Of a DNA stretch of 21,542 bases, positions 14,991 through 21,542 are shown in pieces. Made by a program: the position numbers and the translations under genes. Every line of letters starts with the position of its first letter. Position 1 is the first letter of the stretch. The notes beneath the pieces are model-generated. The model was not told the DNA's origin. It ran no database searches and was given only the letters and a program-made list of their open reading frames with translations. The DNA comes from an uncultured Streptomyces sp. (GTDB lineage Bacteria; Actinomycetota; Actinomycetes; Streptomycetales; Streptomycetaceae): NCBI GenBank assembly GCA_946480485.1, contig CAMLJW010000029.1, positions 1 through 21,542 of the forward strand, read 5' to 3'.

Positions 14991-16727
14991 TTACCCGTTC
15001 CCCCGCGCCGCCGCCAACAACTCCTCCGCATGGGCCCGAGCCGTCTCCGAGTCCTCCTGACCCGCCAGCATCCGGGACAGTTCACGAATCCGTTCCTCGC
15101 CCTCCAGGGCCTTCACACCGGACCGCGTGACCGACCCGTCGTTGGTCTTCTCCACGAGCAACTGCCGGTCGGCGAAGGCGGCGACCTGGGGCAGATGGGT
15201 GACGACGACCACCTGCGCGGTCTTGGCGAGGCGGGCGAGCCGGCGGCCGATCTCGACCGCGGCCTTGCCGCCGACGCCCGCGTCGACCTCGTCGAAGAGG
15301 TACGTGGGCACCGGATCCGTACCCGCGAAGACGACCTCGACCGCGAGCATGACTCGGGACAGCTCACCACCGGAGGCCCCCTTGGCGATCGGCCGCGGCG
15401 GCGCCCCCGGGTGGGGCGCGAGGAGCAGCTCGACCTCGTCGACACCGGCCGGCCCGTACGCGACCGTACGACCGCCCACCTCGACCCCGTCGGCGTCCTC
15501 CGTCTGCCGGATCTCGAACGACACGCGCGCGTGCGGCATGGCGAGCGAGGCGAGTTCGGCGGTCACCGCCGCGGCGAACCGCGAGGCCGCCTCCTGGCGC
15601 GCGTCCGTCAAGGCCTGTGCCAGTCCGCCCAGTTCGACACGCAACGCGTCCCGTTCGGCGGTGAGCCCGCCGAGCCGGTCGTCGTCGCCCTCCAGTTCGG
15701 TGAGCCGCGCGGCGCTCTGCTCGGCCCAGGCCAGTACGGCGCCCGCATCCTCGCCGTACTTGCGCGTCAGCGTGGTGAGCGCGGCCCGCCGCCCCTCGAC
15801 CGCCGCGAGCCGCAGCGGATCGGCGTCGAGGTCGTCGGCGTACCCCGCCAGCTCGCCCGCCACGTCGCCCAGCAGAATCCCGATCTCCCCGATCCGGTCG
15901 GCGAGCGCGGCGAGGGCCGAGTCGTGGGAACGCACCGCCGCCAGGGCCCGGTGCGCACCCGCGACGAGCATCGTGGCGTCGATGCTTTCAGGGTCCTCGG
16001 GGTTGCCCGCCAGGGCCGCGTGCGCGGCGGTGGCCGCGGAGGCGAGCGCCTCCGCGTGCCCGAGCCGCTCGGCCTCGGCGGCGAGCTCCGCGTCCTCGCC
16101 CGCCCGCGGCTCCACCGCCGCGATCTCGTCGAGCCCGAAGCGCAGTATGTCGGCCTCCTGCGCACGTTCACGCGCGCGCGTGGTGATCTCGTCCAGCTCG
16201 GTCGAGATGGCGCGCAGCCGGCGGTACGCGCCCGCGTACTTGGTGAGCGGCACGGCGACCTCCTCGCCCGCGTAACGGTCGAGCGCCTGCCGTTGCCGGG
16301 ACAGCTTGAGGAGCCCCTGCTGGTCGGTCTGGCCGTGCACGGCGACAAGGTCGTCGGCGAGTTCGGCGAGCAGACCCACCGGCACGGAACGTCCGCCCAG
16401 GTGTGCGCGCGAACGTCCCTCGGCGGACACGGTACGGCTGATCAGCAACGCCCCGTCGTCGAGTTCGGCCCCGGCCTCCTCGGCCCGTACGACGACCGAG
16501 GCGCCGTCGGGCACGGCGATCCGCCCCTCCACGACCGCGTTCCTGGCGCCGATCCGTACGAGGGCCGGGTCCGCGCGCCCGCCCAGCAACAGCCCCAGGC
16601 TGGTGACCACCATCGTCTTTCCCGCACCGGTCTCACCGGTCACGGCGGTGAAGCCGGGCGACAGCTCGACGACCGCGTCGTCGATGACTCCGAGCGACCG
16701 TATCCGCATCTCCTCCAACACGGACAC
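14991..16727 (-). CDS. recN: DNA repair protein RecN (SMC-like ATPase)
   Basis: RecN is an SMC-like protein recruited early to double-strand breaks that promotes end tethering and RecA-dependent repair. The 578-residue product has the N-terminal half-ATPase with Walker A VTGETGAGKTMVV (about 29-41) and the RecN-typical DLVAVHGQTDQQGLL. A central coiled coil (roughly 155-375, rich in Ala/Glu/Arg/Leu) is followed by the C-terminal half with signature KGASGGELSRVMLA and Walker B YLFDEVDAGVGG. Length fits the family. The start is the GTG at 16727 (MSVLEEMRIRSLGVI); GGAGG lies inside the first codons and upstream signals are weak. It follows nadK by 69 bases in the same direction. The order tlyA-nadK-recN is shared with mycobacteria. 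No LexA/SOS box was recognised upstream. Confidence 0.96.
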   Translation of the reverse strand: MSVLEEMRIRSLGVIDDAVVELSPGFTAVTGETGAGKTMVVTSLGLLLGGRADPALVRIGARNAVVEGRIAVPDGASVVVRAEEAGAELDDGALLISRTVSAEGRSRAHLGGRSVPVGLLAELADDLVAVHGQTDQQGLLKLSRQRQALDRYAGEEVAVPLTKYAGAYRRLRAISTELDEITTRARERAQEADILRFGLDEIAAVEPRAGEDAELAAEAERLGHAEALASAATAAHAALAGNPEDPESIDATMLVAGAHRALAAVRSHDSALAALADRIGEIGILLGDVAGELAGYADDLDADPLRLAAVEGRRAALTTLTRKYGEDAGAVLAWAEQSAARLTELEGDDDRLGGLTAERDALRVELGGLAQALTDARQEAASRFAAAVTAELASLAMPHARVSFEIRQTEDADGVEVGGRTVAYGPAGVDEVELLLAPHPGAPPRPIAKGASGGELSRVMLAVEVVFAGTDPVPTYLFDEVDAGVGGKAAVEIGRRLARLAKTAQVVVVTHLPQVAAFADRQLLVEKTNDGSVTRSGVKALEGEERIRELSRMLAGQEDSETARAHAEELLAAARGNG

Positions 16728-16796
16728 GACCTTACGAGGTCACGGGCCCGGTGTGCGACGGGCCCCGCCTGAGTGCTTCTGGTACTTCTTGTACGG

Positions 16797-17702
16797 CTAG
16801 TGCGGCGCCCCCCGCCACCCCGCCACGGGCAGCGCGAACTTGGCGACGAGCCGGTCCGTGAACGACGCGTGGTGCAGTCGGGCGAGCCGTACCGGGACGG
16901 CCCCACGGCGCACCTCCACCCGCGCGCCCGCGGGGAGTTCGAGCGTGCGTCGGCCGTCGCACCACAGCACCCCGTGCGGGGTGTGCTGCTGGACCTCCAC
17001 GGCGAGCACCGAGTCCGGCGACGTCACCAGCGGCTTCGCGAACAGGGCGTGCGCGCTGATCGGCACCATGAGCAGCGCCTCGACCTCCGGCCACACCACG
17101 GGGCCGCCTGCGGAGAAGGCGTACGCCGTCGATCCGGTGGGGGTCGCGCAGACGATGCCGTCGCAGCCGAAGCCGGTGACGGGCCGTCCGTCGATCTCCA
17201 GGATCACCTCGAGGAGCCGCTCGGCGGAGACCTTCTGCACGGCGGCCTCGTTGAGCGCCCAGTCGGTGTGCACGACATCGCCGTTGCTGTGCACGACGAC
17301 GTCGACGGTCATGCGCTCCTCGACCTCGTACGCCCTCGTCACCACCCGGTCGACCACCTTGTCCAGGTCGTCGCGCTCGGCCTCCGCCAGGAAGCCGACG
17401 CGTCCGAGGTTGACGCCCAGCATCGGGACACCGGAGGCGCGGGCGAGCTCGGCGCCGCGCAGCAGCGTGCCGTCACCGCCCAGCACGATCAGCAGCTCAC
17501 ACCCGTCGAGGCACTCGGGAGTCGCCTCCTTGACGAGCTCCACCGTCGGCGGCAGCGGCAGATCGGCCGCCTCGGCCTCCAGCACCCGCACGCCGAGCCC
17601 GGAGCGGAGCAGCCCCTGGACGACGAGTTCGGCACTGCGGATGGCCGCGGACCGTCCGGTGTGGGCAAGCAGGAAAACAGTACGTGCTCGGGTCTGTGTC
17701 AA
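16797..17702 (-). CDS. nadK: NAD kinase
   Basis: NadK phosphorylates NAD to NADP, the sole route to NADP in the cell. The 301-residue product carries the family motifs GGDGTLLRGAE (75-85, catalytic Asp77), the NE motif in ALNEAAVQ (Asn151, Glu152) and the glycine-rich CATPTGSTAYAFSAGGP (186-201). The start is a TTG at 17702: it overlaps the tlyA stop as TTGA and has GGAGGGG at ideal spacing within the last tlyA codons. The first residues (MTQTRARTVFLLAHTGR) match family N-termini. The longer frame from 17771 starts inside tlyA without a ribosome binding site. Production should be translationally coupled to TlyA. Confidence 0.95.
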   Translation of the reverse strand: MTQTRARTVFLLAHTGRSAAIRSAELVVQGLLRSGLGVRVLEAEAADLPLPPTVELVKEATPECLDGCELLIVLGGDGTLLRGAELARASGVPMLGVNLGRVGFLAEAERDDLDKVVDRVVTRAYEVEERMTVDVVVHSNGDVVHTDWALNEAAVQKVSAERLLEVILEIDGRPVTGFGCDGIVCATPTGSTAYAFSAGGPVVWPEVEALLMVPISAHALFAKPLVTSPDSVLAVEVQQHTPHGVLWCDGRRTLELPAGARVEVRRGAVPVRLARLHHASFTDRLVAKFALPVAGWRGAPH

Positions 17703-18514
17703 CGCGGCCCCTCCGCCACTGCACGGTCGACGTCGGCCGCGTCCAGTGGGGGTGCCCCGGCATGCAGCCACAGAAAGTATTCAACATTTCCCGAGGGTCC
17801 GGGCAGCGGGCTGGCTGTGACACCCTCCACCCCGAGCCCGAGCCCCCAGGCGTGCCGGGCCACACCGCGTACGGCCTCGGCCCGCAGCTCGGGGCTGCGT
17901 ACGACACCGCCGCTGCCCAGCCGTTCCTTGCCCACCTCGAACTGCGGCTTGACCATCACGACCAGGTCGGCCTCGGGCGTCGCGCACCGCACGAGGGCCG
18001 GCAGCACCAGGCCGAGTGGGATGAAGGACAAGTCTCCGACAATGAGGTCCACCGGCTTCCCCTCGATCGCCTCCAGGGTCAAATCGCGTACGTTCTCACG
18101 GTCCCTGACGGTGACCCGTTCATCACTTTGGAGAGACCAGGCCAGCTGCCCGTAGCCGACGTCGACGGCGAAGACATGGGCGGCTCCGGCCCGCAGCAGT
18201 ACGTCGGTGAAACCGCCGGTCGAGGCGCCGGCGTCCAGGGCCCGTCGGCCCTCGACCTCGAGGCCGAGCGGAATGAATGCTTCCAGCGCTCCCGCGAGCT
18301 TGTGGCCGCCGCGCGAGACGTAGCCGGGGTCACTGTCGTCCTGGACGACGACGATGGCGGCGGCTGTCTCCACCTGTGTGGCGGGTTTGGTCGCGAGGGT
18401 TTTGCCGACGGTGACCCGCCCGGCGGCGATCAGCTGGCCGGCGTGCTCGCGCGAGCGGGCGAGCTTCCGGCGGACCAGCTCGGCGTCGAGGCGGCGTCGT
18501 GCCACTCCTGCCAC
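17699..18514 (-). CDS. tlyA: TlyA family rRNA (cytidine-2'-O)-methyltransferase
   Basis: TlyA methylates the ribose of C1920 in 23S rRNA and, in type II enzymes, C1409 in 16S rRNA; it sets susceptibility to capreomycin and viomycin. The 271-residue product has an N-terminal S4-like RNA-binding domain (about 7-60, RRRLDAELVRRKLARSREHA) and an FtsJ-like methyltransferase domain with SAM motif LDAGASTGGFTDVLL (93-107). The catalytic tetrad aligns with the M. tuberculosis K69/D154/K182/E238 as K72, D161, K189 and E245. N-terminal length favours the longer type II form. The interdomain tetrapeptide, RAWV in M. tuberculosis, reads PGYV here. GTG 18514 has AGGAG 11 bases upstream inside the end of the preceding gene. 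The protein lacks membrane or export signals, so the alternative haemolysin label is not supported. Confidence 0.95.
   Translation of the reverse strand: MAGVARRRLDAELVRRKLARSREHAGQLIAAGRVTVGKTLATKPATQVETAAAIVVVQDDSDPGYVSRGGHKLAGALEAFIPLGLEVEGRRALDAGASTGGFTDVLLRAGAAHVFAVDVGYGQLAWSLQSDERVTVRDRENVRDLTLEAIEGKPVDLIVGDLSFIPLGLVLPALVRCATPEADLVVMVKPQFEVGKERLGSGGVVRSPELRAEAVRGVARHAWGLGLGVEGVTASPLPGPSGNVEYFLWLHAGAPPLDAADVDRAVAEGPR
17708..17714 (-). promoter_or_regulatory. Ribosome binding site of nadK inside the tlyA end
   Basis: GGAGGGG within the last codons of tlyA, 5-7 bases before TTG at 17702. It fixes the nadK start at TTG and explains the coupled 4-base overlap. Confidence 0.75.
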
Positions 18515-18521
18515 GTTCGGT

Positions 18522-18938
18522 TCAGCTCCTGTTGTTGTTCCTGTACGGCGACAGGGGCCCCGGAGGTCCCGTGCGGGTGTCGAGCGCGGTCAGCGCGTCG
18601 CGCAGGCCCCGGTGCACATCTTCGTACACCTCGACGTGACCGTCCGTGGCGAGGTGGTCGGCATCGGCCAGGCGGTCGAGCCGGGTGTCCACCTCGGCGT
18701 TTCCGGTGGGGGTACGCGGCACGTTCAGCGGGGCGGGGGCGGCGGGGTCGTACGTGGGCCCGGCTCCGGGTCCGGCCACGGATCCGGCCACGGTTCCCGC
18801 GGGATGCTCCGTCTCAGGCTCGAGCACCGCCTCTGGCTGCCGCCCCGTCTCGGACTCGACCGGAACGCCTTTCTCCGCACCGGGGGTATGCGCCTGGGGG
18901 CCCGTCGTGGAGTCGCTCATGCCATTCATACCGCTCAT
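18522..18938 (-). CDS. Small conserved protein preceding tlyA, function unknown
   Basis: The 138-residue product has an N-terminal Pro/Gly/Thr/Glu-rich region of about 80 residues that looks disordered. A compact acidic C-terminal segment follows (about 80-118), EVDTRLDRLADADHLATDG then HVEVYEDVHRGLRDALTALD, predicted as two helices. Its stop lies 7 bases before the tlyA GTG, and its last codons contain the tlyA ribosome binding site. In M. tuberculosis a short protein (Rv1693) occupies the same slot between the HAD gene and tlyA, and I expect the C-terminal segment to be the shared part, though I cannot align it here. A -10-like TAGCGT ends 6 bases before the ATG, so the message may be leaderless. 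No function can be assigned; the position suggests a link to TlyA or the ribosome. Confidence 0.8.
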   Translation of the reverse strand: MSGMNGMSDSTTGPQAHTPGAEKGVPVESETGRQPEAVLEPETEHPAGTVAGSVAGPGAGPTYDPAAPAPLNVPRTPTGNAEVDTRLDRLADADHLATDGHVEVYEDVHRGLRDALTALDTRTGPPGPLSPYRNNNRS

Positions 18939-18944
18939 GCCCCG

Positions 18945-18972
18945 ACGCTACCGCGAAGGGCTGGGGTACCGT
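18945..18972. promoter_or_regulatory. Divergent promoters with -10 boxes placed for leaderless transcripts
   Basis: Only 42 bases separate the divergent ATGs at 18938 and 18981. Minus-strand TAGCGT (18950-18945) ends 6 bases before one ATG; plus-strand TACCGT (18967-18972) ends 8 bases before the other. Neither gene has a clear ribosome binding site. The -35 elements are poor. The positions suggest transcription starting at or next to each ATG. Confidence 0.4.
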
Positions 18973-18980
18973 CGATCACG

Positions 18981-19328
18981 ATGGCGACGATTGAGGAGTG
19001 CCGCAGCGCACTCGACAAGCTCTCGGACAACATGGCGAGCGCGGAAGGAGACGTGCACAGCGCAGCCGCCCTGGACCGCTCACTGAGCTGCCGTATCACC
19101 GACCTCGATATCACCTTCGTGGGCCGTCTCAAGGACGGCCGGATCGAGGTGCTCGACACGGTGCACGGCCCTCCGCCGGAGAAGGCGGAGATCCGGCTCG
19201 CCATGACCGGCGACGACCTGGTCGCCCTGGTGGACGGCGAGCTTCACTTCGCGAAGGCCTGGGGCACTGCCCGAGTCAGACTCGAGGCAAGCCTGCGCGA
19301 CCTGCTCCGGCTCAGGAAGCTGCTCTGA
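18981..19328 (+). CDS. SCP2 sterol-binding domain protein
   Basis: The 115-residue product matches the SCP2 fold: helix-rich start (MATIEECRSALDKLSDNMA), central beta sheet (RSLSCRITDLDITFVGRLKD) and the hallmark end AEIRLAMTGDDLVALVDGEL then FAKAWGTARVRLEASLRDLL. SCP2 domains form a hydrophobic tunnel that binds lipids or acyl chains; in small stand-alone bacterial members the ligand is unknown. No signal peptide. The ATG at 18981 is chosen because homologous small SCP2 proteins start at this point and no earlier start has a ribosome binding site; the transcript may be leaderless. It is divergent from the tlyA operon and convergent with the HAD gene. Confidence 0.88.
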   Translation: MATIEECRSALDKLSDNMASAEGDVHSAAALDRSLSCRITDLDITFVGRLKDGRIEVLDTVHGPPPEKAEIRLAMTGDDLVALVDGELHFAKAWGTARVRLEASLRDLLRLRKLL

Positions 19329-19343
19329 CAGTGATGATGTGCC

Positions 19344-19432
19344 TGGTGACGCCGCTGGCGGGTCTGACCCGTGCTCTGACTGACGCCTCGGCTGTCCTGT
19401 TTGGGATGTGTCGGCCCGGCCCGGCGTCACCA
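19344..19432. repeat. Long-range 11-base inverted repeat between convergent SCP2 and HAD genes
   Basis: TGGTGACGCCG (19344-19354) and its exact reverse complement CGGCGTCACCA (19422-19432) enclose 67 bases that include a smaller stem, CGGGTC-T-GACCCG. It occupies the 178-base convergent gap. It could be a bidirectional terminator or a closed RNA structure. Confidence 0.45.
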
Positions 19433-19506
19433 TGCACGCGGCCGGACGGTCGCGTCTGCCCCTTCCGTCCCCGGGCGTCCCTTGCCGTTTCGGTCCGCGG
19501 GCCCTC

Positions 19507-20535
19507 TCAAAGCCCCAGCCGCGCCAGTGCCTTGCCCCCGTCCAGGCGGCAAGTCCCGGCCCCGGCCGCCGTCCAGGCGGCGGCGCACAGCGCCCGCAGC
19601 CCGTCGAGCGCCCCGCCCTCCCCCTCCAGATCCAGCCCATCGCTGCCGGCCCTGGCGGTCCAGCCGCCGCAGCGGAAGCCGTCGGCCGCCGCGACAACCT
19701 CGGGCTGCCCGGTCAACAAGCCCCGCAGATCGGCGTCGACGTAGGTCGGCCGGTGCTCCGGCGGCGCGGCGAGCAGCTGCGCGCCGTCCGTCACCCCCGT
19801 CAGCACCACCAATGAGTCCACCTCGCCGTTGAACGCGCCCTCGATGTCCGTGTCGAGCCGGTCCCCGACCACCAGCGGACGTGCCGCCCCGGTCCGCAGA
19901 ATCGTCTCCCGGTGCATGGGCGGCAGCGGCTTGCCGGCCACCTGCGGCTCGGCGCCCGTCGCGATCCGTACGACCTCGACGGCCGCCCCATTGCCCGGAG
20001 CGATCCCTCGCGCGCCGGGAATCGTGAGGTCGGCGTTGGAGGCGAACCACGGCACCCCGCGCGCGATGGCGTAGCAGGCCTCCGCGAAGCGCCCCCACGG
20101 CAGCTCCGGCCCGCCGTACCCCTGAGCGACCGCCACCGGCTCGTCCTCGGCCGACTCGACGGGCTCGAGCCCGCGCTCACGCAGTGCGACCCGCAGCCCG
20201 TCCCCGCCGATCACCAGCACCCGCGCCCCCACGGGCACCTGCTCGCTGATCAGCCGGGCCACGGCCTGTGCCGAGGTGATGACGTCCGACTCACCCGTGG
20301 GGACGCCCAGCTCCGTGAGGTGCGCGGCCACCGTGCCGGGCGTCCGCAGCGCGTTGTTCGTGACGTACGCGAGATGCATCCCGCCCGTACGGGCCGTGCC
20401 GAGCGACTCCACGGCGTACGCGATCGCGCTCCCGCCCGCGTACACCACCCCGTCCAGGTCGAGCAGCGCCGTGTCGTACGCCTTGCTCAAGGGCCGGTCA
20501 CTGCCCTCGGGCCACGTCCTCACGGTCTGGCTCAT
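19507..20535 (-). CDS. HAD-superfamily phosphatase, NagD/PGP-like (class IIA)
   Basis: Class IIA HAD enzymes dephosphorylate small phosphometabolites, such as phosphoglycolate or sugar and nucleotide phosphates. The 342-residue product shows all four motifs: I, LLDLDGVVYAGG (nucleophile Asp26, acid/base Asp28); II, YVTNNALRTP (Thr59); III, AGKPLPPMHRETI (Lys202); IV, VVGDRLDTDIEGA (224-234). A typical C2 cap lies between motifs II and III. About 65 extra residues at the C-terminus (from about 277, including FRCGGWTARAG) form an added domain of unknown role. ATG 20535 has GAGGAG 9 bases upstream; a longer frame from 20640 would cover the divergent DUF1015 start and is rejected. Rv1692, a phosphatase of the same type, holds the equivalent place in M. 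tuberculosis. Substrate not deducible. Confidence 0.93.
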   Translation of the reverse strand: MSQTVRTWPEGSDRPLSKAYDTALLDLDGVVYAGGSAIAYAVESLGTARTGGMHLAYVTNNALRTPGTVAAHLTELGVPTGESDVITSAQAVARLISEQVPVGARVLVIGGDGLRVALRERGLEPVESAEDEPVAVAQGYGGPELPWGRFAEACYAIARGVPWFASNADLTIPGARGIAPGNGAAVEVVRIATGAEPQVAGKPLPPMHRETILRTGAARPLVVGDRLDTDIEGAFNGEVDSLVVLTGVTDGAQLLAAPPEHRPTYVDADLRGLLTGQPEVVAAADGFRCGGWTARAGSDGLDLEGEGGALDGLRALCAAAWTAAGAGTCRLDGGKALARLGL

Positions 20536-20594
20536 GACGCATCGCTCCTCGCTCAATCCCTTTCCCCGATCATCCCCCATGCCACTGACACACT

Positions 20595-20600
20595 TACGAT
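20595..20600 (+). promoter_or_regulatory. Candidate -10 box for a leaderless DUF1015 transcript
   Basis: TACGAT ends 6 bases before the ATG at 20607, and no ribosome binding site precedes that ATG. No good -35 box is seen 16-18 bases upstream. Confidence 0.35.
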
Positions 20601-20606
20601 GCATCA

Positions 20607-21542
20607 ATGAACACTGCGGGTCCCGTGGACGTACCGGCACGCATGGGCCTTGATCTGACCCCGTTCCGGGGCCTGCGCTACGACCCCGACCGGGTCGGCA
20701 GCCTCTCCGCAGTGACGTCCCCGCCGTACGACGTGGTCGTACGGCCCGACGGACTGCACCACCTCGAATCGGCCGACCCGCACAATATCGTCCGCCTGAT
20801 CCTCCCCCAGGCCGCCGGCCCCACCGCCCGCTCCAAACAGGCGGCGGTGACCCTGCACCACTGGCAGGACGAGGGCATCCTGGTCACCGACTCCGAGCCG
20901 GGCCTGTACGTCTACGAGCAGCGCGACGGCGAGGGCATGCTGCAGCGCGGCGTCATAGGCGCCCTGCGCCTGTCGGAGCCGTCGGACGGTGTGGTCCTGC
21001 CGCACGAGGACGTCATGCCGCACGTGGTCGCGGAGCGAGCGGACCTGATGCGCGCGACGTCCGCGAACCTCGAACCCCTCCTCCTGAGCTACCGCGGCAA
21101 CGGCTCCGCCGCCGACACGACCGCGGTCATCGAGCGCACCGCGCAGCACCCGCCTCTCCTGTGCACCACCACGGAGGACGGTTTCAGCCACCGGCTGTGG
21201 TCGGTGACCAGCCCTGCGGACCTGTCCGCGATCCGGACGGACCTGGCCCGCCACCGGGCAGTCATCGCGGACGGCCACCACCGCTGGGCGACGTATCTGC
21301 GCCTGCGCGCCGAACACCCCTCTCCCAGCCCCTGGGACTTCGGCCTGGTGCTCCTGGTCGACACCGCGCGCTACCCGCTCCGCGTCCGCGCGATCCACCG
21401 CCTCCTGCACCATCTCTCCGTGACCGACGCCCTCGCCGCCCTCGGGGACTCCTTCCGCGTACACCACGTCGACGGTCCTCTCTTGGAAGCGCTGGAGGCT
21501 CTTTCCGAAGCGGCCGCCGAGGGAAACGCCTTCCTCCTTGCG
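20607..21542 (+). CDS. DUF1015 family protein (3' end outside window)
   Basis: The first 312 residues are visible and open at the right edge. The family signature is clear: LTPFRGLRYDPDRVGSLSAV then TSPPYDVV (37-44), DPHNIVRLILP, and the hallmark VIADGHHRWATYLRLR (219-234) with DGHHR at 222-226. DUF1015 proteins are about 400 residues and cytosolic. The fold is related to the ParB/sulfiredoxin group, and I recall that related proteins (SerK, SbnI) are free-serine kinases, so a nucleotide-dependent kinase activity is conceivable but unproven here. ATG 20607 is preferred; an ATG at 20643 (MGLDLTPFRG) would start right at the conserved domain. It diverges from the HAD gene across 71 bases. Confidence 0.88.
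   Translation, partial: MNTAGPVDVPARMGLDLTPFRGLRYDPDRVGSLSAVTSPPYDVVVRPDGLHHLESADPHNIVRLILPQAAGPTARSKQAAVTLHHWQDEGILVTDSEPGLYVYEQRDGEGMLQRGVIGALRLSEPSDGVVLPHEDVMPHVVAERADLMRATSANLEPLLLSYRGNGSAADTTAVIERTAQHPPLLCTTTEDGFSHRLWSVTSPADLSAIRTDLARHRAVIADGHHRWATYLRLRAEHPSPSPWDFGLVLLVDTARYPLRVRAIHRLLHHLSVTDALAALGDSFRVHHVDGPLLEALEALSEAAAEGNAFLLA

Noticed and set aside
14694..16772. Plus-strand open frame of 692 codons opposite recN
   Set aside because: recN on the minus strand has all family motifs; this is its shadow.
17699..18514. Calling tlyA a haemolysin
   Set aside because: Complete rRNA methyltransferase tetrad and S4-like domain; no secretion or membrane features.

Overview
This window reads as chromosomal core sequence of a high-GC actinomycete, almost certainly a Streptomyces or a close relative. 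The codon third positions are almost all G or C, which creates long antisense shadow frames. GTG and TTG starts are common, terminators are GC-only hairpins, and the protein sequences (PyrG, RecN, TlyA, Ald, HAD hydrolase) have a Streptomyces look. I see no rRNA, tRNA, CRISPR, insertion sequence or prophage gene.

Layout, left to right. (1) Bases 1-4631, minus strand: a tightly coupled operon transcribed as parA-type ATPase, ribbon-helix-helix-like protein, scpA, scpB, rluB (cut by the window edge). Gene ends overlap by 16, 4 and 1 bases or lie 19 bases apart. This is a chromosome organisation cassette (ParA-like ATPase plus the kleisin and winged-helix subunits of SMC condensin) ending in an rRNA pseudouridine synthase. 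A strong hairpin and a promoter candidate separate it from (2) alanine dehydrogenase (ald) and a large STAND-type/TPR protein with a degenerate P-loop. (3) pyrG (CTP synthase) followed by a NUDIX ADP-ribose pyrophosphatase-like gene, both minus strand. (4) A plus-strand GH15 glucoamylase/trehalase-type hydrolase, diverging from pyrG across a 478-base non-coding gap and converging on a GT4 glycosyltransferase that carries a TTA leucine codon. (5) A minus-strand DNA-repair/metabolism operon: small conserved protein, tlyA, nadK, recN. (6) A divergent SCP2-domain protein, a NagD-like HAD phosphatase, and a divergent DUF1015 protein that runs off the right edge.

The order HAD - small protein - tlyA - nadK - recN - pyrG - NUDIX - parA - scpA - scpB - rluB is the same backbone I know from Mycobacterium tuberculosis (Rv1692 to Rv1711), so this is an ancient actinobacterial block. 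Differences from that block are informative: xerD is absent between NUDIX and parA, and steA/steB are absent between recN and pyrG. In their places are ald, the STAND/TPR gene, the GH15 gene and the glycosyltransferase.

The most interesting candidate for an undescribed system is the ParA-like ATPase with its co-translated partner. The partner has a short N-terminal segment, a disordered linker and a C-terminal ribbon-helix-helix-like segment, and both genes are fused into the scpAB operon. Other points worth a look are a Streptomyces-type dispersed repeat apparently absorbed in frame into the scpA linker, a TTA (bldA-type) codon in the glycosyltransferase, a lysine-to-arginine change in the STAND P-loop, and several starts that look leaderless.
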